A stretch of 64,000 nucleotides of DNA, taken from positions 14,109-78,108 of the forward strand of contig JBASUY010000057.1 in NCBI GenBank assembly GCA_049275655.1, given 5' to 3'. Positions 1-9,213 of this stretch are shown here, piece after piece (the first letter of the stretch is position 1; each line of letters begins with the position of its first letter). The notes below the pieces were generated by a model. It did no database searches. It saw only the letters and a program-made list of their open reading frames with translations, and had not been told where the DNA came from. This DNA is from Sherwoodlollariibacterium sp049275655 (GTDB lineage Bacteria; Omnitrophota; Gorgyraeia; Gygaellales; Profunditerraquicolaceae). Made by a program: the position numbers and the translations under genes.

Positions 1-1003
1 CCTCTGCCCTTCCTTTAAGAGCAAGCCGAACATCTTCAACCATCTGGCCATAAGACATCTCAAGGACTAAATAACGCTTCTTACTCTTTACTCTTGTATT
101 TACCCTATTAAATGCCTTAATCGGAAAAGGCCAGAGAGTTATCGGGCGTATCAATCCTGCCCTTATCCCCATTTTTCTTAAAGATTTAAGCGCAGACTTA
201 GCAATCCTTGCCATTGTCCCATAAGCAACCAAGATAATCTTAGCATCAGACACACTTACTTCTTCATAGCGCTCTTCATCTTTGACAATCTGCGCATATT
301 TTTTTTGCAGCTTAAGATTAAACTTCTCTAAATCTCCTGCGCGCATATAAAAAGACTTTATAATATTCTGCCTTCTCTCCTTACAACCTGTAAGCGCCCA
401 CGGCTTATCTATCGGTTTTTGCCTGCTCCTATTAGAACCTAAAGGGATAATAATAGGCTCCATCATCTGGCCTAACATCCCATCCCCTAAGACAATCACC
501 GGGTTTCGGTATCTATCCGCAAGGCAAAAAGCAGTCTTCATAATATCAAATGACTCCTGCACAGAAGATGGCGCTAAGACTATGCAACGGTATTCTCCAT
601 TTCCTCCACCGCGCGTTGCCTGAAAATAATCGGATTGCGCAGGCCAGATATTGCCTAAACCCGGGCCTGCGCGCATAATATTTACAATTACCGCAGGAAG
701 CTCTGAACCGGCAAGGTATGATATTCCCTCTTGTTTTAGGCTTATACCCGGGCTTGAAGAAGAGGTCATCGCAGAAGCCCCTGCAGCAGAAGCACCATAA
801 ACCATATTTATCGCGGCAATCTCAGACTCTGCCTGTATAAAGACCCCATCATCAGGCATATGTTCGGACATATAACCAATGAGCTCATTTTGCGGCGTTA
901 TAGGATACCCGGCATAAAACTTACAGCCAGCGTCTATTGCGCCTTCAGCTATGGCCTCATTCCCTGAAATCAATACTTTTTTTTGCGACTCTTTTCTTGC
1001 CAT
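1..1003 (-). CDS. 2-oxoacid:ferredoxin oxidoreductase alpha subunit (partial)
   Basis: Catalytic alpha subunit of a KorA/VorB-type 2-oxoacid:ferredoxin oxidoreductase, which couples oxidative decarboxylation of a 2-oxoacid to acyl-CoA with ferredoxin reduction. Reading from the ATG at 1003, the protein begins MARKESQKKVLISGNEA and soon shows FYAGYPITPQNE, the usual pyrimidine-binding segment of the family, then AESEIAAINMVYGASAAG and TSSSSPGISLKQEG. The C-terminal part is cut off by the window edge after about 334 residues. It overlaps the stop of the preceding ferredoxin gene by 34 bp, so the two are translationally coupled subunits. Substrate class (2-oxoglutarate or branched-chain) cannot be decided from this fragment. 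Confidence 0.9.
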   Translation of the reverse strand, partial: MARKESQKKVLISGNEAIAEGAIDAGCKFYAGYPITPQNELIGYMSEHMPDDGVFIQAESEIAAINMVYGASAAGASAMTSSSSPGISLKQEGISYLAGSELPAVIVNIMRAGPGLGNIWPAQSDYFQATRGGGNGEYRCIVLAPSSVQESFDIMKTAFCLADRYRNPVIVLGDGMLGQMMEPIIIPLGSNRSRQKPIDKPWALTGCKERRQNIIKSFYMRAGDLEKFNLKLQKKYAQIVKDEERYEEVSVSDAKIILVAYGTMARIAKSALKSLRKMGIRAGLIRPITLWPFPIKAFNRVNTRVKSKKRYLVLEMSYGQMVEDVRLALKGRAE

Positions 1004-1197
1004 ACCTCTATACAAGAGTCCGGGCAGATAATTGCACATAAAGCGCACCCGATACACTCTTTGCTATCCCTAAACTTAACCGGCTGGTAACCGTTTATAT
1101 TAAGGCCCTCATCCTTGCTAATTAAGCGCTTAGGGCATACCTCAATACACAAATAACATCCTTTGCATTTATCCTTATTTATAGTTATTTTTGGCAT
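970..1197 (-). CDS. 4Fe-4S ferredoxin, delta subunit of 2-oxoacid oxidoreductase
   Basis: A 75-residue two-cluster ferredoxin. Cluster motifs are C11-x2-C14-x2-C17-x3-C21-P and C48-x2-C51-x2-C54-x3-C58-P, the classical 2[4Fe-4S] pattern. In KorABCD/VorABCD enzymes this small subunit passes electrons from the thiamine-diphosphate site to external ferredoxin. It lies between dxs (13 bp overlap with the dxs stop) and the alpha subunit (34 bp overlap). That position supports a role as delta subunit rather than as a free ferredoxin. Beta and gamma subunits would be expected beyond the left edge. Confidence 0.92.
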   Translation of the reverse strand: MPKITINKDKCKGCYLCIEVCPKRLISKDEGLNINGYQPVKFRDSKECIGCALCAIICPDSCIEVWQEKSRKKKY

Positions 1198-3047
1198 ACT
1201 GTTTTAACTACCTTATCTGCGATACCAACCGCAGACAATCCGTATTTCTCCAATAATAAATACCTCTTCCCATGAGGTATAAACTTACGCGGAAGCCCTA
1301 TTTTAATTACCGGCTTTCCAATAGCTCCTTCTACCATAGAACCAAACCCTGTGTCTATTATCCCCTCTTCAATAGTAAAGATAAACTTAAATCTTTTATT
1401 TAATAGCCTCAAAGCCTCAATATCTAAAGGGTTTATAAAACGGGCATTTACCACTTCTGCTGATAAACCGCTCTTTAAGGCAATATCTGCTGCCTCCATA
1501 GATAAAGGCACCATACTCCCCAAAGCAATAATAGCAAGGTCTTCCCCTTTGCGTAGGGTTTCAAATTTCCCAAGCTCAATCTCTATTTTCCGACTATCTT
1601 CTCCTAAAGGTGCATAGCCCCGAGGGTATCTTATTGTTACGGACTTACCGAGTTTCAACGCAAACCCTAACATCTCCTCAAGCTCAAGAGCATCTTTTGG
1701 CGCCATATTTACTAAATTAGGAACGGTATTTAAAAACCCTATATCAAATATACCCTGATGAGTAACCCCGTCTTCTCCCACTATCCCAGCGCGGTCAATA
1801 CAAAAAACAACCGCCAAATCCTGTAAAGCAACGTCCTCAATTATCTGGTCATAGGCTCTCTGTAAAAAGGTAGAATAAATTGCAATTACCGGCTTTAAGC
1901 CACTCCTTGCTAACCCGGCAGAGAATGTCACTGCATGAGCCTCGGCAATCCCCACATCAAAGAATCTTTCAGGAAAAGCCTTACGAAACTTATCTAACCC
2001 TGTCCCCTCCGGCATAGCAGCAGTAACCGCCACAATCTTACTATCTTCTTTAGCTAACTCTAATAATTTTGCCGAGAATATATCGGTATAACTTTTTTGC
2101 CCGCTTTGCTTTTGTAAGAGAGAGCCTGTCTGTATATCAAATGGGCCTATGCCATGAAATCTTACAGGCTCTTCCTCTGCAGAAGAATACCCTTTACCCT
2201 TCTTAGTTACCACATGCACTATGCGCGGGCCTTTTATATTTAAGATATTTTTAAAAGAGCGTACTAAAAGGTCAATATTATGCCCTTCTAACGGCCCAAA
2301 ATACCTAAAACCTAACTCTTCAAATAAAACCCCCGGGATAAAAAGCCCTTTTAACCCTTCTTCAAATTTATTGGCAAGCCTTAGAAGCCTCTTGCCCCTA
2401 TTGCCACGGGAGGATAAAAAATTTACTAAAGAATCCCGAAAATGATTATAGACAGGGAGTGAGATTATCTTATTAAGGTAATTGCTTATTGCTCCGACAT
2501 TAGGGGCAATGCTTAACTCATTGGTATTTAAAACAACGAGGATATCTTTTTTTAGGTGGCCAGAGTTATTAAGCCCTTCAAAACATAACCCTCCACTTAA
2601 TGATCCGTCACCGATAAGGGCCGCTACCTTAAAATGTTTTTGTCCCGGAAGAATATCCCTACCACAAGCTAACCCAAGCGCTAAAGATACGGCATTAGAG
2701 GAATGCCCGGTAGTAAAGATATCATACTCCGGCGACTCAACCCTTGATGGAAATCCGCTTAACCCTTTGTATTGCCTTATAGTTGAAAATTCTGTGGCCC
2801 GGCCGGTAATTATCTTATGTGCGTAAGCCTGGTGGCCGACATCAAAGATTATCTTATCAAAGGGGGTATTTAAGCAGTAGTGCAAAGCAATAATTACCTC
2901 TACTGCCCCTAAGCTTGCGGCAAGGTGGCCTCCGTTTACAGATACAACCTCTACCATCCTCTGGCGTATCTCGGTTGCTAAGGCTGTTAGTTCTTCTGTC
3001 TTTAACTTTCTTAGGTCTTGCGGAGAATGTATCTTTTCAAGCAACAT
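1185..3047 (-). CDS. dxs: 1-deoxy-D-xylulose-5-phosphate synthase
   Basis: A 620-residue thiamine-diphosphate enzyme of normal length that condenses pyruvate with glyceraldehyde 3-phosphate, the first step of the MEP isoprenoid pathway. Visible family features are GGHLAASLGAVE near the N-terminus, the TPP-binding GDGSLSGGLCFEGLNNSG around residue 146, DRAGIVGEDGVTHQG in the pyrimidine domain, and a C-terminal transketolase domain. The segment usually NDNEMSI reads NTNELSI, a small departure inside the TPP motif. It follows xseB by 2 bp and overlaps the ferredoxin start by 13 bp. The order xseA-xseB-dxs is common in bacteria. Confidence 0.97.
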   Translation of the reverse strand: MLLEKIHSPQDLRKLKTEELTALATEIRQRMVEVVSVNGGHLAASLGAVEVIIALHYCLNTPFDKIIFDVGHQAYAHKIITGRATEFSTIRQYKGLSGFPSRVESPEYDIFTTGHSSNAVSLALGLACGRDILPGQKHFKVAALIGDGSLSGGLCFEGLNNSGHLKKDILVVLNTNELSIAPNVGAISNYLNKIISLPVYNHFRDSLVNFLSSRGNRGKRLLRLANKFEEGLKGLFIPGVLFEELGFRYFGPLEGHNIDLLVRSFKNILNIKGPRIVHVVTKKGKGYSSAEEEPVRFHGIGPFDIQTGSLLQKQSGQKSYTDIFSAKLLELAKEDSKIVAVTAAMPEGTGLDKFRKAFPERFFDVGIAEAHAVTFSAGLARSGLKPVIAIYSTFLQRAYDQIIEDVALQDLAVVFCIDRAGIVGEDGVTHQGIFDIGFLNTVPNLVNMAPKDALELEEMLGFALKLGKSVTIRYPRGYAPLGEDSRKIEIELGKFETLRKGEDLAIIALGSMVPLSMEAADIALKSGLSAEVVNARFINPLDIEALRLLNKRFKFIFTIEEGIIDTGFGSMVEGAIGKPVIKIGLPRKFIPHGKRYLLLEKYGLSAVGIADKVVKTVCQK

Positions 3048-3049
3048 TA

Positions 3050-3280
3050 TTAATCTTCCTCTTCTTTAAACTTCTCCAATGTAAATTTACCCTCTTTTTT
3101 CATTAAAGACTCTACCCTTCTTTGGGCATCCTCAAGAAGCAAAGAGCAGCTTTGCGCAAGCTTAACCCCCTCTTCGTATTTCTTTAACGACTCTCCTAAG
3201 GTAAGCTTGCCGGAAGAAAGCTCCTCTACTATCTTCTGTAATTTCTTTAAATCGCCCTCAAAAGACTCTTTCTCTTTCAT
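3050..3280 (-). CDS. xseB: Exodeoxyribonuclease VII small subunit
   Basis: A 76-residue, highly charged helical protein with the XseB pattern (FEGDLKKLQKIVEELSSG, then LGESLKKYEEGVKLAQSC). Several copies bind the long helices of XseA to form the single-strand-specific exonuclease VII used in repair and recombination. It begins 13 bp after the xseA stop and ends 2 bp before dxs, in the usual xseA-xseB order. Confidence 0.95.
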   Translation of the reverse strand: MKEKESFEGDLKKLQKIVEELSSGKLTLGESLKKYEEGVKLAQSCSLLLEDAQRRVESLMKKEGKFTLEKFKEEED

Positions 3281-3293
3281 CTCTTTTTTCTCC

Positions 3294-4496
3294 TTAATTT
3301 ACTTCTTCAACCTTGCTTATAAAAAATCCTTTATCAAGAATGGTCTTTATCTTATCCCCTATTTTTATCTTATCTGCATCCTTGATAACAACCCCTTGCG
3401 GGTACATCATGCTTAAACTATAGCCGCGGGATAATACTTTTAAGGGGCTTAAGGCATCGAGCCTACCGGCAGATAACCTCAATCTCTCTTTAGTTATATC
3501 TATTATCTGGCGGATATTATTCCCTAAAGAGGACGTAAGTTCATCTAAGAGCTGTATCTTCTCCTGAAGCTTATCCAGGGGGCTTTTCAAACTATGTTTT
3601 AACCTAATTACTTCGTTCTTAAGAAGATTTATTTTCTCCGAAAAAGAAAACCCTATATCATATCTTAACTGGCTTATCTGATTTAAAAGAGCAACCTTTT
3701 TATCTACTATAATTTTAGCCGCAGCAGTAGGTGTTTCAACAAAAAAATCTGCGGCTAAATCACAAAGGCTTGTATTTATCTGATGCCCGACCGCAGAGAC
3801 AACCGGTATCGTAGAATCATAGACTGCGCGCACGCATGGCTCTTCATTAAATGCCCAAAGGTCTTCGGTACTGCCCCCTCCACGGCTTACAATAATAAGG
3901 TCTATCCTACCAAACTCATTAAGCTCTTTTATCCCTTGGGCTATTTCAAGGCTTGCCCCTTCTCCCTGCACGCGTACCGGCCGGACTACAACGCCAACCC
4001 CAGGAGCGCCTTTCTTAAGTATTCCAAGTATGTCGCGTATAGCAGCGCCTGCGGATGAGGTAACTATCCCGACAGTAAAAGGCATCAAGGGCAATGTTCT
4101 TTTACGCTCTAAAGAAAACACCCCTTCCTTAGAAAGCTTCTCTTTTAACTGCTCAAAAGCTAACTGCCTTGCGCCTATCCCCTTAGGCTCTATCCTCTCA
4201 ACAATAAGTTGATACTGTCCACGAGGGCCATATACATCTACCCTGCCAAAACATATAACCTTAAGCCCGTCTTCAAGCCTAAATTTTAACTTGCGGTTTA
4301 CATTTAAAAACATCGCTGCCCCTAAAACAGCTCTTTCGTCTTTTAGGGAAAAATAAAAGTGCCCCGAGGCAGCCGGCTTAAAATTAGATACCTCTCCCTC
4401 TACCCACACCCCCATGCCAAAGGAGTTTTCAAAGATTATCTTAATCTCCTGAGTAATATCCGATACGGTATATATATGTTTATCCTTTAGGACCAT
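3294..4496 (-). CDS. xseA: Exodeoxyribonuclease VII large subunit
   Basis: A 400-residue catalytic subunit of exonuclease VII. It has an N-terminal OB-fold (VWVEGEVSNFKPAASGHFYF), the central catalytic region (GIVTSSAGAAIRDIL, then SRGGGSTEDLWAFNEE and VSAVGHQINTSLCDLAAD) and a C-terminal coiled coil plus a RGYSL motif. The usual GHETD at the active-site region reads GHQIN, a visible deviation in a normally conserved stretch. The length is slightly below the E. coli protein. It overlaps the upstream glycosidase-like gene by 17 bp and is followed by xseB. Confidence 0.94.
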   Translation of the reverse strand: MVLKDKHIYTVSDITQEIKIIFENSFGMGVWVEGEVSNFKPAASGHFYFSLKDERAVLGAAMFLNVNRKLKFRLEDGLKVICFGRVDVYGPRGQYQLIVERIEPKGIGARQLAFEQLKEKLSKEGVFSLERKRTLPLMPFTVGIVTSSAGAAIRDILGILKKGAPGVGVVVRPVRVQGEGASLEIAQGIKELNEFGRIDLIIVSRGGGSTEDLWAFNEEPCVRAVYDSTIPVVSAVGHQINTSLCDLAADFFVETPTAAAKIIVDKKVALLNQISQLRYDIGFSFSEKINLLKNEVIRLKHSLKSPLDKLQEKIQLLDELTSSLGNNIRQIIDITKERLRLSAGRLDALSPLKVLSRGYSLSMMYPQGVVIKDADKIKIGDKIKTILDKGFFISKVEEVN

Positions 4497-6186
4497 CGCC
4501 CTGCTTTTTTAATATAAGAAGATTAACTGAATAAGGGGTAATTTTTAATTCATCCTGGAATCTCCCTTGAGGAGAAATATTTTTTTCTTCTACCGGTTTA
4601 AATTCACACCCCAAACCACAAGAAGAGTCAACTGTAAAACGGCTGTATGCATATTCTCCATTAATGCCTTTGGTTGTTAATTTAATAACCCGCGGAGATT
4701 CTGCGGCATCCTTTGCCCTATCCGCAAGCTGGCGCGCCTTTATTAAAATCGACTTTACCTTCTCATTTGCCCGCAAAGCACGCTCATCTATTTGATAACT
4801 GATAAACTTTTCTAACTGATTGCTTTTTATTATTTGAAGCAGGTTCTGCCTCTCAGAGCTATTAAGCCCTAAAATATTATGAGAAAGAAAACTCTTTACA
4901 ATATCAGGATCAATATAATTATAAATAAGTAAGGTTATTCCCTCGGAAGATTTTGTAGCAATAGCCCCGCAAAACTCATCAAAAGATACCACCTTATACA
5001 TCTCCGGGCCAAGCATGCTCATCATCCTAAAAACATTGTATATTGATTTTGGAGCCTCTTTATGCTGCAGTAAGGATGAATCAATATAAAACGCCCCGAT
5101 ATTTCGGGTAACCTTCTCTAGATTGTCTTGAAAATCTTCAAGTGAAAAATATACCTGATTATCCAACCCTGCCTCGTACATATTCTTTATCCGTGCAGGT
5201 ATATAGCTTCCTGCGATATAAGATTTTTTTCTTCTGGCAGGCAAGAGATTAACATCACGGTCAAAATTCCATTCGTCAACTATTAAAGGGGTATCGCGCT
5301 TAAAATTAAAATAAGAAAGCCAATCACGGATTAACTCTATAGCATTCTTATTATATATAGTTGCCTCTTTTTCTATTTTTGGATCGGAGGAAAAGGCATG
5401 CCAAGTAATAAAATTAAGCGGCAAGGAATTTGCAGAAGCAAACTTTATCAGGTCATAAATTAAACTTCTTTCCGGAGTTAAGGCATTGTTGCCCTCTAAG
5501 TTATGAAACCAGCCACTTAAGCTTGGAGCGCCAACTGATATATCAACCTTATATTGCGCGCTTAACTCTTTAGCGCTCTCGGCAAATACCCTATACATAT
5601 TAAAATAATCCTGTTTACTACCGATAAAAAAATCGTCTGAATCCGGAGAGGACCAAACCTCATACCAAATATTATATTTTTTTTCACAACTTAAATACCT
5701 CATCGTCTCCTTAATTAAAACCTTGAAAGCCTCTAAGTTTAAAGGCGCGCTCTTTTTATCCAATGCCTTTCCTAACCCCGGAGGAGTACCATAAAGATTC
5801 AGCAAAACTATACCCTTAGCATCAGATACAGCCTTAATAATCTCCTCATAGTTAGCCAGAAGTTTATCCTGTGCTTCTTTATCTTTAGCCAGCTGGCTTA
5901 TCTCCCAAAGGTTGTATTGAACACGATAGACGCCTAAAAAACCTATATCCCTACCCCAAACCTCTAAAACCTCTTTAGCAGCCATATTCTGCGGCCAAGT
6001 ATCATCTTTATGAAACCCCCTCCCACCTAAATCAATATTGGGGCGGAAAATAGACGGGGTGGGGATAGTGCTTAAAGAGGTATCTAAAAATAACTCTATA
6101 GTAGTATTATCTTGTGAGTATATTAAGTGGGAAAGAGAAAAGATAATAAGAAGAATTAAGATTGATATCCTACGGAGGTTAAACAT
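4480..6186 (-). CDS. Secreted GH39-like glycoside hydrolase fold protein, acid/base residue altered
   Basis: A 568-residue exported protein. Residues 1-24 form a signal peptide (basic start, hydrophobic core, then LIYSQ). The rest resembles clan GH-A TIM barrels, nearest GH39 beta-xylosidase/iduronidase type: FLGVYRVQYN, then IWYEVWSSPDSDDFF near 173-187, VDISVGAPSLSGW, FITWHAF, and LIVDEWNFD at 301-309. In GH39 the acid/base Glu sits in a WNEP motif. Here that motif is WSSP (178-181), so the acid/base position is Ser180. The nucleophile-like Glu305 in DEWN is kept. It may be a retired or altered glycosidase or a glycan-binding protein. It overlaps ymdB by 8 bp and xseA by 17 bp. The family assignment is by motif resemblance only. 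Confidence 0.6.
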   Translation of the reverse strand: MFNLRRISILILLIIFSLSHLIYSQDNTTIELFLDTSLSTIPTPSIFRPNIDLGGRGFHKDDTWPQNMAAKEVLEVWGRDIGFLGVYRVQYNLWEISQLAKDKEAQDKLLANYEEIIKAVSDAKGIVLLNLYGTPPGLGKALDKKSAPLNLEAFKVLIKETMRYLSCEKKYNIWYEVWSSPDSDDFFIGSKQDYFNMYRVFAESAKELSAQYKVDISVGAPSLSGWFHNLEGNNALTPERSLIYDLIKFASANSLPLNFITWHAFSSDPKIEKEATIYNKNAIELIRDWLSYFNFKRDTPLIVDEWNFDRDVNLLPARRKKSYIAGSYIPARIKNMYEAGLDNQVYFSLEDFQDNLEKVTRNIGAFYIDSSLLQHKEAPKSIYNVFRMMSMLGPEMYKVVSFDEFCGAIATKSSEGITLLIYNYIDPDIVKSFLSHNILGLNSSERQNLLQIIKSNQLEKFISYQIDERALRANEKVKSILIKARQLADRAKDAAESPRVIKLTTKGINGEYAYSRFTVDSSCGLGCEFKPVEEKNISPQGRFQDELKITPYSVNLLILKKQGDGPKG

Positions 6187-6964
6187 GTAGTTTCTCCTGT
6201 ATTCTTACAATGGAGCGAGACTTACCGCTATTACTGTCTATATCTAAGACTACTGCATGCAATTGAACGTTTTCTTCGGCTACCTCAAACCTAACCGGGA
6301 TTGATGTAAGAAAACGCGTTAAGACATTATCTACCTTCCTACCGATAACCGAGTCATACGCCCCGCACATGCCCACATCAGTAATATACCCGGTGCCTAA
6401 AGAGAGTATCTTTTCATCCGCAGTCTGTATATGGGTATGCGTGCCTAATACCGCCGATACCTTGCCATTAAGATACCATCCTAAGGCGACCTTCTCTGAG
6501 GTTGCTTCGGCGTGAATATCTACGATTATGATATTGGTCTCCTTGGATAACTCTTCATAAGCAGCCTGCGAAGTTTTAAACGGGCATTCCAATGCATCCA
6601 TAAATACCCTGCCATTAACATTAATCACCCCTATCCTTTCCTGCCCCTTAGTTTTAAATATACGCTTTCCGTTCCCCGGAGCGCCTGAAGGATAATTCAA
6701 TGGCCTTAATATCCTCTCTTCATAATTAACTAACTCAAATGTCTCTTTCTTCTTCCAAATATGGTCTCCGGAAGTTAAAACATCTACTCCATAGTTAAAT
6801 AATTCTTCGGAGACTTTTTGGGTAATACCCGAGCCTCCTGAAGCATTCTCGGCATTGGCGATCACAAAATCAAGGGAATGCTGAGACTTTAATTTGGGCA
6901 ATAAGATTCTCACAGCCTCTCTGCCGGGCTTGCCTACTATATCACCAATAAAAAGTATCTTCAT
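6179..6964 (-). CDS. ymdB: YmdB-family metallophosphoesterase
   Basis: A 261-residue calcineurin-like phosphoesterase of the YmdB family (TIGR00282 type), known to hydrolyse 2',3'-cyclic nucleotides and to affect RNase Y-dependent gene expression in Bacillus. Metal-binding motifs seen: IGDIVGKPGREA at the N-terminus, ANAENASGGSG, LTSGDHIWKKKE, DIHAEATSEKVALG and GTHTHIQTADEKIL. It is preceded by a clear ribosome-binding site (AAAGAAAGG) in the 71 bp after rny. The rny-ymdB pairing is widespread and supports a role in RNA turnover. Confidence 0.95.
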   Translation of the reverse strand: MKILFIGDIVGKPGREAVRILLPKLKSQHSLDFVIANAENASGGSGITQKVSEELFNYGVDVLTSGDHIWKKKETFELVNYEERILRPLNYPSGAPGNGKRIFKTKGQERIGVINVNGRVFMDALECPFKTSQAAYEELSKETNIIIVDIHAEATSEKVALGWYLNGKVSAVLGTHTHIQTADEKILSLGTGYITDVGMCGAYDSVIGRKVDNVLTRFLTSIPVRFEVAEENVQLHAVVLDIDSNSGKSRSIVRIQEKLHV

Positions 6965-7035
6965 AAATTTCCTTTCTTTAAAAACAACTTATACTGCTAA
7001 AAAAATACCTAACCTTAAACCTTATGCTAAGGATG

Positions 7036-8592
7036 CTATTTTGCGTATTCAATTGCCCTTGTCTCTCTAATAACCGTAACCTTAATTTGTCCCGGATACT
7101 CCATGCCTTCTTCTATTTTTTTACGGATATCCCTTGCCATAACCGTAGCTTCGCTATCGGTTATCTTATCCGGTTGAACAATAACACGTATCTCTCTACC
7201 TGCCTGAATAGCAAAAGATTTATCAACCCCTTTAAATAAATTAGCAATGGATTCTAACTTTTCAAGCCTTTTAATATAAGTCTCAAGCGTCTCCCGGCGC
7301 GCTCCCGGACGGGAAGCGCTTATTGCATCTGCAGCTATCGCCAAAACCCCAAAAATATTCTGTATTGGAGCTTCTTCATGATGGGATTCAATAGCCGATA
7401 CGATCTCAGCAGATTCTCCGTACTTCTTAGCTAACTCTGCCCCTATCCTTGCGTGTGTCCCTTCCACCTGATGGTCAACTGCCTTGCCTATATCGTGTAG
7501 CAGGCCTATTCTACGCGCAAGCTTAAAATCAAGCCCTAACTCTGAAGCCATAGCGCCCAAAAGGAAAGACGATTCTTTAGAATGCTGCAGGGCATTTTGC
7601 CCATAACTTGTGCGGTATTTAAGCCTCCCTAAAAGTTTGATTATCTCAGGGTGCAGGCCATTGACCTGCGCTTCAAACGCCGCCCGCTCCCCCTCTTCGC
7701 GTATCTTCTCATCCATCTCTTTTTTTGTCTTTTCAACTATTTCTTCAATCCTCCCGGGGTGAATCCTCCCATCGGAGAGAAGCTTCTCTAAGCTTAAACG
7801 GGCTATCTCACGGCGCACCGTATCAAAAGCAGAGATAGTAACTGCTTCCGGGGTATCATCAATAATAATATCTACTCCCGTAGCCATCTCTAAAGCACGG
7901 ATATTCCTCCCCTCCCTACCGATAACCCTCCCCTTCATCTCGTCGTTAGGCAAGGCTACTACGCTTACGGTAGATTCAACTGTATGCTCCGCCGCGCATT
8001 TTTGTATGGCAAGGCTTATTATCTCTCTAGCCTTTTTATTAGAAGTAGCGCGAAGGTCCTCCTCTTCTTTTTTTATTAACGCCGCCTTCTCATTATTCAA
8101 CTCTTCATTAAGCCGGTTTAAAAGAATCTGTTTTGCCTCTTCGGCTGAAAGAGATGAAATCTTCTGCAGCCTCTCTTTCTCCTCTGCGATTAATAAATGC
8201 AGTTGGTTATCTTTAAGCTTTAAGGCCTCTTCTTGTTTCTTAAACCCTTCATGCTTTACATCCAGGTCTTTCTCTTTCTTCTCTAAAAGATCAAGCCTAC
8301 GGTCAATATTCTCCTCTTTCTGGGCAAGGCGCTTCTCCATATTGGATATCTCAAGACGCCTATCTTTAGTCTCGCGTTCAAAATCCTGCCGAATACGATA
8401 GAGAAGGTCCTTTGCCTCTAACTCCACCTCCCTGCGTTTATCAATGGCTTCTTTTTCAGCTTGTTTTAAAATGCCTTCTGCCTGAGACTCGGCATCTTGA
8501 ATCTTTTTCTCAGCTAAGCGCTTCCTTAAAGTATAGCCAAGAAAAGCGGCTAATAACACTAATGGTATGGTTATAATTAAGGTATTTAACAT
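7036..8592 (-). CDS. rny: Ribonuclease Y
   Basis: A 518-residue membrane-anchored endoribonuclease that starts mRNA decay. Layout: one N-terminal membrane helix (residues about 3-20), a long coiled coil to about residue 200, a KH domain with GRVIGREGRNIRALE, and an HD domain with LLHDIGKAVDHQ and SAIESHHEE, ending with the Rny C-terminal domain. The start has a perfect AAGGAGG Shine-Dalgarno sequence 6 bp upstream. It sits between the cyclo-ligase and ymdB. Length and order are typical. Confidence 0.97.
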   Translation of the reverse strand: MLNTLIITIPLVLLAAFLGYTLRKRLAEKKIQDAESQAEGILKQAEKEAIDKRREVELEAKDLLYRIRQDFERETKDRRLEISNMEKRLAQKEENIDRRLDLLEKKEKDLDVKHEGFKKQEEALKLKDNQLHLLIAEEKERLQKISSLSAEEAKQILLNRLNEELNNEKAALIKKEEEDLRATSNKKAREIISLAIQKCAAEHTVESTVSVVALPNDEMKGRVIGREGRNIRALEMATGVDIIIDDTPEAVTISAFDTVRREIARLSLEKLLSDGRIHPGRIEEIVEKTKKEMDEKIREEGERAAFEAQVNGLHPEIIKLLGRLKYRTSYGQNALQHSKESSFLLGAMASELGLDFKLARRIGLLHDIGKAVDHQVEGTHARIGAELAKKYGESAEIVSAIESHHEEAPIQNIFGVLAIAADAISASRPGARRETLETYIKRLEKLESIANLFKGVDKSFAIQAGREIRVIVQPDKITDSEATVMARDIRKKIEEGMEYPGQIKVTVIRETRAIEYAK

Positions 8593-8634
8593 CGGATCCT
8601 CCTTAGGATAGAATTACAAGGTTTTCAGCTAATT

Positions 8635-9213
8635 TTAGGCAAAGAGGACTTTTGTTACGCTTATATCGGAAGAGGTAGTAGGAACCTTGGGTAAGATTTG
8701 CATGCTAAATGCCAAACCAATAGAAGAAGTCTCTTTAGGAATCTTCTTTAAGAAGCGGTCATAATAACCTTTACCGCGCCCTAATCGGTTGCCTTTTTTA
8801 TCAAATGCTAAACCCGGAACAATCACTAAATCCAAGTCTTTTAAACCAATATAGCGGCTTGTAACCGGCTCGGATACGCCGTAAGGGCCCTTTTTTAGTC
8901 GGCTATGAGGCCGCAACAGGACCGGCAATAAAGATCTTCTATTTTTTATACAGGCTGGCACAGCGATAATCTTACCTAATTTTTTAGCTCCTTTAATCAT
9001 CTCTTTAGTCTCTACCTCGCCCTTCAAGGCGATATAAAACATTACTCTCTTTGCTTTCTTAAATATCGGTTCTTTAAAAAGTTTTTCTTTAATTAAACGG
9101 CTCTTTTTACTACGCTCTTCCTCCTTCTGTTTTTTTAACTTAAGTAGGATTTTACTACGTATTTTATCTTTTGTCAACCTGACTTCTGCGCTACAGATGT
9201 TTTTTACTCTCAT
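8635..9213 (-). CDS. 5-formyltetrahydrofolate cyclo-ligase
   Basis: A 192-residue ATP-dependent enzyme converting 5-formyl-THF to 5,10-methenyl-THF. Signature LVIVPGLAFDKKGNRLGRGK runs on into GYYDRFL near the C-terminus, the ATP/folate-binding loop of the family. The N-terminal KDKIRSKILLKLKKQ helix is also typical. The ATG at 9213 lies inside the end of nifU (23 bp overlap). An alternative TTG start about 12 codons later, right after an AGG, would give a more usual N-terminus. It shares a folate theme with the metV gene two genes upstream. Confidence 0.93.
   Translation of the reverse strand: MRVKNICSAEVRLTKDKIRSKILLKLKKQKEEERSKKSRLIKEKLFKEPIFKKAKRVMFYIALKGEVETKEMIKGAKKLGKIIAVPACIKNRRSLLPVLLRPHSRLKKGPYGVSEPVTSRYIGLKDLDLVIVPGLAFDKKGNRLGRGKGYYDRFLKKIPKETSSIGLAFSMQILPKVPTTSSDISVTKVLFA

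Noticed and set aside
1351..2826. Open frames on the plus strand opposite dxs
   Set aside because: They are antisense to a clear dxs gene, with low-complexity Ser/Pro/Leu-rich translations and no ribosome-binding sites.
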